DNA of 64,000 nt from positions 124,001 through 188,000 of the forward strand of contig SKCR01029061.1 of assembly GCA_019454045.1 (NCBI GenBank), read 5' to 3'. Source of the DNA: Zanthoxylum bungeanum (lineage: Eukaryota > Streptophyta > Magnoliopsida > Sapindales > Rutaceae). Positions 57,687-64,000 of this stretch are shown piece after piece; the stretch's first letter is position 1; every line of letters begins with the position of its first letter. The notes below the pieces were generated by a model that had not been told where the DNA came from, did no database searches, and was given only the letters and a program-made list of their open reading frames with translations. Position numbers and translations under genes: made by a program.

Positions 57687-58237
57687 GAAGGATGTTATTT
57701 GGGCCCATTTTTATCTCACTTACTATTTTTGTCTAGTTATTATTTTATCTTTAATTGAAATTACAAATTAGACATTCAAAAACTCTAATTTGTCCAGTGT
57801 ATTTTCATTAATGTATTAATTTACTCTCTAAAAACTACACAGTTCTCTCATAAATCTCTTTACAAACATTACACTATCAAAGAAAGAGATGAATTTGATT
57901 GAGTTATTGTAGATTTTGTAATTATTTGATTTATTTAACGATAAATAGTTAGAAAAATAATTATTTGATCTCGTGAAATTGCCAATCGTCACTCGACTTC
58001 GTTTTTGGGAGCATGGGTTTCTTGTTGATTCTTTAGAATTTGATTTCGAGAGAGAACGTGAGGGACACGAAGATAATTATGAAAATATGTTGTCTAAGAA
58101 GGGTAATTATGGAATTAAATGGGAGAAATTAAAAGGTTTGAATAGCTTTATATATGTAAATGTTGATGTTTAAAAAAAAAAAAAAAATTAAAAACGGGGG
58201 GCTAGTGAGAAAGTATTGGGGGCCAAATAACCCCACC
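57687..58237. mobile_element. Second MITE-like inverted-repeat element
   Basis: The left end GATGTTATTTGGGCCCATTT, then ATCTCACTTAC (57,691-57,725), is mirrored by the right end, whose reverse complement reads GGGGTTATTTGGCCCCCAAT, then CTTTCTCACTAGC (58,195-58,237). Length is about 550 bp. The 66-codon ORF at 57,973-58,173 inside it has no recognisable feature. No clear target duplication is seen. A perfect 9-bp hairpin (AACATCCTT/AAGGATGTT) overlaps the left end. Confidence 0.45.
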
Positions 58238-58451
58238 CTAATCCCAGACTAAAACGGGCCAAAATGGACCCGAGCCCAATCTGATTTACCAGTTTCGTAA
58301 TCTGGGACCTATATGAAAAAACGAAATATTAAACAATGTTATTATGATTCTTATAATGATTAGGGATACGCAATGTCATTATTCAGAATTTGATTGTTAT
58401 TCTCCCGCCGGCTGAAAATAAAAATTTCAGCGATGCTCTGTTCATCTGACT
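58238..58451 (+). other. Upstream region of the PPR gene
   Basis: The 214 bp between the MITE-like element and the PPR start. No clear TATA box is seen; GGGCC-type motifs (AACGGGCC at 58,252 and GAGCCCAATC at 58,272) resemble the site II elements often found before organelle-related plant genes. Having a MITE end this close means the element may supply promoter sequence. Confidence 0.4.
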
Positions 58452-61013
58452 ATGTATCAAAGGTTTATCGCTTCATCCCCTAAATGCTTCTCAATTTTCT
58501 CTTCATTCAAATCCAAATCCAAATCCAAATCCAAATCCATACATTCAAACTGTAAACACTTCACAAATCAACTGCCGTGGCCCCAAAAAATAGAATCTGC
58601 TCTTGCAAGTCATCTGGGTTCAAGCTTAGAGGCTTGTGCTGATCGTTCAGTTCTTCAACAAGGCCGAAAAGTCCACGCTCAGTTCATTGTAAATGGAATC
58701 AGCAACAATGCTGCATTGGGTGCAAAGATTTTGGGCATGTATGCCCTTTGCGGGAGCTTCATTGATGCCAGCAACATGTTTTTTCGTCTTGAATTGGGAG
58801 CCAGTTTGCCTTGGAATCGGATGATTAGAGTGTTTGTTAAAATGGGTTTGTTTCGTTTTGCGTTGTTGTTTTATTTTAAGATGTTGAGTTGTGGAGTTCT
58901 TCCTGATAATCACACTTTTCCCTCTGTAATGAAGGCTTGTAGTGCTTTGAACAGTGTGAGATTGGGGAAGTTGGTTCATGATATGATTCTATCAATGGGT
59001 TGTGAGTTTGATGTCTTTGTTGGAAGTTCTTTGGTTAAATTTTACGCTGAGAATCGCTTTATTGACGAGGCGCGTTATTTGTTTGATAAAATGTCCCAAC
59101 GAGATTGTGTTTTATGGAATGTGATGATTAATGGTTCTGCTACATGTGGGAAATCAGGTGATGTGATAAGGACGTTTAAAGAAATGAGAATTAGTGAAAC
59201 CAAACCTAATTCTGTGACATGTGCTTGTATTTTATCTGTGTGCGCTGCAGAAGCTATGATTGATTTTGGTACCCAAGTTCATTGTTTTGTTGTTAGTTGT
59301 GGATTGGAGATGGACCCTCAGGTGGCAAATTCACTGTTATCTATGTATTCAAAGTGTGGGCAAGTATATGATGCTCGGAGATTGTTTGAATTGATGCCTC
59401 AGATAGATTTGGTGACCTGGAATGGGATGATCTCAGGGCATGTACAAACTGGGTTTATGAATGAGGCTTTGGATTTGTTCCGTGATATGATATTTTCTGG
59501 TGTCAAACCAAATGAGATCACGTTTTCAAGTTTCCTTCCTTCAATTGCTGAAATGGCGTGTCTCAAACAAGGTAAGGAAATTCATGGTTATGTAATACGA
59601 AATGGTGTGCCTTTGGATGCATTCTTGAAGAGTGCACTTATTGACATATACTTCAAGTGCAGGGATGTGAAGATGGCTTGGAAGGTTTTTAACCAGAGCA
59701 GTGCAGTTGATGTTGTAATGTGCACAACTATGATTTCGGGGTATGTGCTAAATGGGAAGAACCATGATGCTTTAGAAAAATTTAGGTGGTTGCTTCAAGA
59801 AAAAATTATTCCAAATACTGTGACCTTGGCAAGTATATTACCAGCTTGTGCGGATTTGGCCGCTCTGAAACTGGGGAAAGAATTGCACTGTTGCATCCTG
59901 AAGAATGGGCTTGATGGGAAGTGTTATGTTGGAAGTGCAATTACAGACATGTATTCCAAGTGTGGAAGACTGGATCTTGCTTATAAAACTTTTAGAAGAA
60001 TGTCTGAAAAGGATGTTGTTTGTTGGAACTCCATGATCACAAGCTGTTCCCAGAATGGAAAACCTGAGGAGGCCATTGATCTTTTTCGTCTGATGGCAAT
60101 AGAAGGAATGAAACATGACTGTGTGAGTATATCAGCTGCTCTTTCTGCTTGTGCAAACTTACCTGCATTACATTATGGAAAAGAGATTCACGGTCTCATG
60201 ATTAAAGGTTCCTGCCACTCTGATATTATTGCTGAGAGTGTACTGATAGACATGTACGCTAAATGTGGAAACTTGGATTTTGCACGTACTGTCTTTGACA
60301 TGATGCAGAGGAAGCAGGAAGCTGCATGGAATAGCATGATTGCTGCTTATGGGAGCCATGGGTGTCTTAATGACTCTCTCGCTCTTTTTCAGGAAATGTT
60401 AGATAATAAAATCAAACCCGATCATCTCACCTTTCTCGCTATAATATCTGCTTGTGGCCATGCTGGGCAAGTTGATGCTGGAATTCACTACTTCCGTTGC
60501 ATGACTGAGGAATATGGAATTTCAGCTCATATGGAGCACTATGCATGCATGGTAGACTTGTATGGGCGAGCAGGTCGTTTGAATAAGGCATTAGAAACCA
60601 TAAAGAGTATGCCATTTGCACCTGATGCTGGTGTCTGGGGAACATTGCTTGGAGCATGTAAGGTCCATGGCAACCTTGAGCTCGCTGAAGTGGCTTCAAG
60701 ACATCTGTTTGATTTAGACCCACAAAACTCTGGCTACTATGTGCTGCTTTCAAATATACATGCTGATGCCGGACAGTGGGGAAATGTGAATATGATACGA
60801 CGTTTAATGAGAGAAAGAGGAGTTCAAAAGATTCCCGGGTATAGCTGGATTGAGGTCAATAACACAACTCGAATGTTTGTCGCTGCAGATGAAAGTCATT
60901 CAGAGTCTCCTCAGATCTATTCATTGCTGAATATTCTTCTTCTAGAGCTGGAAAAAGAGGGTTACATTCCTCAACCCTACCTGCCAATGTACCCTCAAAC
61001 CATAGAAATGTGA
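58452..61013 (+). CDS. PLS-class pentatricopeptide-repeat protein with E domain, resembling Arabidopsis At4g21300
   Basis: Intronless 853-codon gene. Residues 1 to about 40 are Ser/Lys-rich with no acidic residues (MYQRFIASSPKCFSIF, then a KS dipeptide run encoded by a TCCAAA microsatellite), as expected for an organelle targeting peptide; mitochondria seem likelier than plastids. From about residue 55 to 725 it is a continuous series of PPR P, L and S motifs, for example LLSMYSKCGQVYDARRLFEL, VTWNGMISGHVQTG and VLIDMYAKCGNLDFARTVFD. From about 726 (GVWGTLLGACKVHGNLELAE, then GYSWIEVNN) comes the E domain, and the protein ends without a DYW deaminase domain. Such proteins bind organelle RNA sequence-specifically and often act as editing specificity factors. 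From memory, length and wording agree closely with At4g21300 (about 857 residues). The ATG at 58,452 is the first in frame and gives the targeting peptide. Confidence 0.96.
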   Translation: MYQRFIASSPKCFSIFSSFKSKSKSKSKSIHSNCKHFTNQLPWPQKIESALASHLGSSLEACADRSVLQQGRKVHAQFIVNGISNNAALGAKILGMYALCGSFIDASNMFFRLELGASLPWNRMIRVFVKMGLFRFALLFYFKMLSCGVLPDNHTFPSVMKACSALNSVRLGKLVHDMILSMGCEFDVFVGSSLVKFYAENRFIDEARYLFDKMSQRDCVLWNVMINGSATCGKSGDVIRTFKEMRISETKPNSVTCACILSVCAAEAMIDFGTQVHCFVVSCGLEMDPQVANSLLSMYSKCGQVYDARRLFELMPQIDLVTWNGMISGHVQTGFMNEALDLFRDMIFSGVKPNEITFSSFLPSIAEMACLKQGKEIHGYVIRNGVPLDAFLKSALIDIYFKCRDVKMAWKVFNQSSAVDVVMCTTMISGYVLNGKNHDALEKFRWLLQEKIIPNTVTLASILPACADLAALKLGKELHCCILKNGLDGKCYVGSAITDMYSKCGRLDLAYKTFRRMSEKDVVCWNSMITSCSQNGKPEEAIDLFRLMAIEGMKHDCVSISAALSACANLPALHYGKEIHGLMIKGSCHSDIIAESVLIDMYAKCGNLDFARTVFDMMQRKQEAAWNSMIAAYGSHGCLNDSLALFQEMLDNKIKPDHLTFLAIISACGHAGQVDAGIHYFRCMTEEYGISAHMEHYACMVDLYGRAGRLNKALETIKSMPFAPDAGVWGTLLGACKVHGNLELAEVASRHLFDLDPQNSGYYVLLSNIHADAGQWGNVNMIRRLMRERGVQKIPGYSWIEVNNTTRMFVAADESHSESPQIYSLLNILLLELEKEGYIPQPYLPMYPQTIEM
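58507..58537 (+). repeat. (TCCAAA)n microsatellite inside the PPR targeting peptide
   Basis: About five copies of the hexamer, kept in frame as lysine-serine pairs. Length changes would add or remove whole KS units without shifting the frame. Confidence 0.9.
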
Positions 61014-61431
61014 TAACCGGAGATCGTTCAATCTCTCCAATTGACAAGGTACTGTATATTCCTGCATATGTACCATATTTTGTTATTTATAAACTTGTAA
61101 ATTCTATACAAAAATTCAACTGATGACAGTGAGAAATCTAGAAGTTTTTACTTAACTGCTTACATGATTTATATAAATATTGTCACACATTAATTTGGAC
61201 TAATATCAACACATGAGCTATCAAAATTTGACATGCTCAATCATGTAAAAATATAATACAGAAAACATCAGTAGAAGGTATGCACATTGATACACCTGTA
61301 AACTCTCACCTCTTTTATTTTTAAAACTTCTCAAAATGAATGCCTAGTCTTTTTTTTTTTTAAAATAAAAATAAAAATTCTGGCTTACCAAGCTTTACCT
61401 TTGTGATTAGATGTTAGGAGATTGAAATATT
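61014..61431 (+). other. PPR gene 3' flank
   Basis: AT-rich. It holds possible polyadenylation signals (TATTTATAAACTTG near 61,083 and AAAATATAATACAG near 61,247). No gene is seen. Confidence 0.4.
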
Positions 61432-61735
61432 GGGTGTGTTTGGTAGAGAGTATTGTATTGAGAGTATAAATTAGTTTATAAGGTATGGAACAAACGCTAG
61501 AGTATAAGCTAGTTTATGAGCTCTTTAGGGTGTTTGGTTAAATATTAGAATATAAGCTAGAGTATAAGTTGTCAAATTACAAATAAGGACATACAAAAAA
61601 TTAATACAAACAAACTTGTGTATCAGAAGGGCAAAATTATAAAATCCTGACAAGCGTTTTAAAATAAGCTAGCTTTTTGAGCGTTGGTAACGCTAGCGTT
61701 TTTGTGTGTGCGTTAACGCTCCACTAAACACTACC
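61432..61735. mobile_element. MITE-like element, 304 bp
   Basis: The left end GGGTGTGTTTGGTAGAGAG and the right end CTCCACTAAACACTACC are inverted copies of each other (GTGTTTGGTAGAG versus GTGTTTAGTGGAG, 11 of 13 identical). Inside are repeated AGTATAAGCTAG and ATAAGCTAGAGTAT motifs and a CGCTAGCG palindrome near the right end. No coding capacity is present. The ends resemble those of PIF/Harbinger- or hAT-derived MITEs, but I could not confirm a TSD. Confidence 0.6.
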
Positions 61736-62936
61736 ATAATTTATGATCAGAAATTTGTGGACTGTCTGATCAGTTTTGGTACGGTTGGACCATAACGGAT
61801 TGGATATACTTTCAAATATGCAGTGCTAGATTATATAATAGACCGAATATGTTTCTAAATATGCAGAAGAAAATCTTTCCCACTATCCAGAAATAATTAC
61901 GTATATCATTTTTAGACAATTATATTCCGATAAAATACCGCTGGTTCAATATAATTAAAAGATAAAAAAAAAAAAAAAAAATTTGTAACTGTTTGACACC
62001 ACAGTAAGTGGATATGCTATCACCTCAGAGTTGGAGATAAAATGGAGGAAAAATGTGTCAACATGAAAGCAAAAGCTACCTGCACCACTACTTTGTTGAG
62101 AAAAGGAAAGTAATGTCTTGGTCTTCTTATAGCATTAATGCCAATTTTGTGGATGTAAAAATGATGTCTATCAAGGAAGTAACATCCCTTGTAAAAATCA
62201 TATGATCTTTTCCCAAATTGCATTTTTCTCCATGCTTGGTTGATTTGCATGAATGATAATGATACTAATAATATTTTTTTGAAAATAAATATAAGTTTTT
62301 ATAAAAATAAAAAATAAAAAAATCATAGAATTGAAATGATGGTGACTTGTTGAGAAGGTAGCACCACAACATTGTAGTATGCTCATAAAAAAAGTTGACA
62401 AGGACAACATTTGAAGAAAAGTCAATTAAACATGTAATTAAATTCAATGTGAAAAAACAAAAATAAGAAAAGCAATTTTCAAAATTTAATAACAAATTTG
62501 ATTATCTAATACCTTATATATGAAGATAATCTATTTATATTCAAATTTCTAGTTAGAAAGCATTAGGGATAATTCTTTGTGGAATCTCTAAATTTAAGAT
62601 AAATATATTTAATCAATAGAAAGTAACATATTTTAACCTGTGTCACCTGATCAACATAGAAACAGATTTCGAACACAAATTTTTTTAATCAAGATCTCAA
62701 AATATATTAATTTTAACTGTTGAAATTACCAATCCAACACCTTGTTCCATGCAAAGCAACTGAGATAAAAAGAAGTGCAAAAATTACAGTGACAATTTGG
62801 ATCAACTTAATAAACCATGCAAACTAAAATCAAAAACCCTGTACGTCAAACTTTATCTCAACTCTTAAATCTTAATTCATCACCAAAGGATCAATCATGG
62901 ATCTCAAAATAAAGAAAAGAAATTAATTGTTATTTC
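61736..62936. other. Intergenic region between the converging PPR and LSH genes
   Basis: No gene recognised. A poly-A run lies at about 61,964-61,981. Minus-strand ORFs at 62,020-62,495 overlap in different frames, are rich in Phe and Ile from AT-rich DNA, and look like chance. The last 200-300 bp include the 3' untranslated region of the LSH gene. Confidence 0.5.
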
Positions 62937-63464
62937 TCATCTTCTTCTCATAACCAACCCCCCTCTAGCTTTAGCCTGATCATCCCTCACATCTCTGATA
63001 TACAGCCTCACCGCAGGAGCAGCAAAGGGATTCATCAGCGGCTGCCCGCCGTTCTCCTCAAAGGCTACCCGCAATCTCCCCACGAGAGCGTCAAGGCTGC
63101 CCCAGTCCTGCTTCCGCGGGCACGGGCAGCAGGGAGCTGGCAGGGAATGATGAGCGTGGCCAAAAAAAGGACACGTCAGAGCGTGCAACTTAGTATTGCC
63201 AAACTGATCGAGGTACTTCAAGAATTCAAGAACGTGAGCTGCACTGCAGCAGGCCAAGGACAGCAGGGGACGGTGGTGGCTCAGGTACTGCAAGAACGTG
63301 TTCCAGTCTCTTCTTTTCTGAGCCTCATATCGACTAAATGATACTACTGGCGACTCTATTAATAATGAATTTTGGTGGGTCTGATTATGATGAGTACGTG
63401 ACGTAGTACTGCTTTTAGAAGAACAGCATGCGGCGGCGGCGGCGGCGGCAATGGCGGCTGACAT
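62937..63464 (-). CDS. LSH: ALOG-domain (LSH/G1-type) transcription regulator
   Basis: Intronless 175-codon gene. Residues 1-43 are low-complexity, with a polyalanine run (residues 6-12) from a GCC repeat and a Ser/Thr/His-rich stretch. Residues 44-168 form the ALOG domain ([20 protein letters not shown] at the start; [20 protein letters not shown], then CPFFGH and PCCPCP, the zinc-ribbon insert; [36 protein letters not shown]). The fold derives from tyrosine-recombinase-like DNA-binding domains. ALOG proteins act in the nucleus and regulate organ boundaries, inflorescence and light responses. Oddities: the zinc loop is about three residues longer than usual ([14 protein letters not shown]), and the tail ends in MRRR rather than the usual KKRKR-type signal. 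The family assignment is firm; the exact member (LSH7-LSH10-like or other) is not. Confidence 0.95.
   Translation of the reverse strand: MSAAIAAAAAAACCSSKSSTTSRTHHNQTHQNSLLIESPVVSFSRYEAQKRRDWNTFLQYLSHHRPLLSLACCSAAHVLEFLKYLDQFGNTKLHALTCPFFGHAHHSLPAPCCPCPRKQDWGSLDALVGRLRVAFEENGGQPLMNPFAAPAVRLYIRDVRDDQAKARGGLVMRRR
63430..63450 (-). repeat. GCC triplet repeat coding polyalanine in LSH
   Basis: Six to seven GGC triplets on the plus strand, in frame with the LSH N-terminus, giving the alanine run. Confidence 0.9.
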
Positions 63465-63520
63465 GGTGGATAAATGAGTAATTGAAAGATTTGATTTGGG
63501 GGAAGGGTACTTGGTGTTTG

Positions 63521-63533
63521 TGAGATATATAAA
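63521..63533 (-). promoter_or_regulatory. Probable TATA box of the LSH gene
   Basis: On the minus strand CTTTATATATCTC lies about 57-69 bp before the ATG, leaving room for a start site near 63,495-63,500 and a leader of about 30 bases ending TTTATCCACC before ATG. Confidence 0.6.
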
Positions 63534-64000
63534 GCTGGCGAAAGAGATTGAATAGGAGACAGAGATGGCCCATGCAAAGTGGAAAGTGATGACAGCTTGA
63601 ATACCACTCCATAAACGTCATTTCAAACGTTATCATCTTTGCTTTTATGCTTTAATCTATTAAATGAAATTTTCTATTTCTTAAATATTCCATCTTATTT
63701 TTTTCTTTTGTTTTTTTTTTGTTGGGATGCTTATTCTAGGGTTAATATCATTTGGACGATCTATTTTTGATATTATCATAAACCCATTGATGGGATGTTA
63801 CATAATAATATTTGGACGTGTCAATTTTATGCATTATAATCTTACTTGTGTACATTCTACATACATGGATATACTTCAAGTTCTTGAGGTAGCATTAGAA
63901 TTTATGGGTAGCAATTAATGTTGGTGTTTGTTTTTGGTCAAGTCATATATATATGGCTTACAAATATTTCGTCGTAGAGAAGAAAGGAATAATGACTTTA
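63534..64000. other. Upstream region of the LSH gene to the window end
   Basis: No gene recognised. AT-rich with a T-rich tract at about 63,690-63,722. The ORFs at 63,359-63,636 (-) lie in the LSH promoter, overlap each other and look like chance; 63,727-63,918 (+) has no recognisable motif. Confidence 0.5.

Noticed and set aside
57973..58173. 66-codon ORF upstream of the PPR gene
   Set aside because: It lies inside a MITE-like inverted repeat, has no motif, and ends in a poly-A-rich stretch.
62020..62495. Three overlapping Phe/Ile-rich minus-strand ORFs near the LSH gene
   Set aside because: They are in different frames, have AT-driven composition, and show no signal or membrane pattern beyond T-rich codons.
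63359..63636. Minus-strand ORFs overlapping the LSH start, which might extend the LSH protein
   Set aside because: They are in other frames than the ALOG frame and cover its promoter and TATA box. The ATG at 63,464 gives a complete domain.

Overview
This window is nuclear DNA of a flowering plant, most likely a eudicot. It is AT-rich, it carries Ty1/copia and Tat/Ogre-type Ty3/gypsy retrotransposons, and its two intact genes are plant-specific: a PLS-class pentatricopeptide-repeat (PPR) protein that I recognise as resembling Arabidopsis At4g21300, and an ALOG-domain (LSH) transcription regulator. I cannot name the species.

Layout. Positions 1 to about 55,500 are almost entirely LTR retrotransposons, nested up to four deep and resolved here by target-site duplications (TSDs). 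I use local names. F1 is a copia family with 1.8-2.1 kb LTRs and a 2.2 kb leader. From 1 to 13,353 two F1 elements (A and B) stand in tandem and share the LTR at 5255-7124. A solo F1 LTR sits in the pol of A, and a 1.1 kb non-autonomous hAT transposon sits in the gag-protease region of B. From 13,354 to 20,239 lies a decayed gypsy element, F6. From 20,240 to about 55,530 lies copia element F4, cut by several insertions: F5, a 3,975-bp solo-LTR-like gypsy insertion with 181-bp tandem repeats (21,318-25,292); F2, a second copia element (25,340-51,449); and an inverted solo F1 LTR (53,442-55,384). F2 in turn contains a solo F1 LTR (28,437-30,537) and F3, a minus-strand copia element (30,648-47,705). 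F3 contains a young full-length F1 element, C (35,480-45,412, TSD ATTAG). The deepest chain is F4 > F2 > F3 > F1-C.

From about 55.6 kb the landscape changes to gene space: a possible orphan terminal exon (56,036-56,155), two neighbouring inverted-repeat MITE-like elements, the intronless PPR gene (58,452-61,013, +), another MITE-like element, and the LSH/ALOG gene (62,937-63,464, -). The PPR protein is expected in an organelle, acting on RNA. The ALOG protein is expected in the nucleus, controlling development. Nothing links the two functionally.

None of the retrotransposon polyproteins is intact. F1-C is closest, with three single-base frameshifts. The novelty here is structural rather than a new gene system: the datable nesting, the F1 leader with its repeated motifs, the satellite-like array inside F5, and the hAT element carrying sequence also seen in F2 LTRs.
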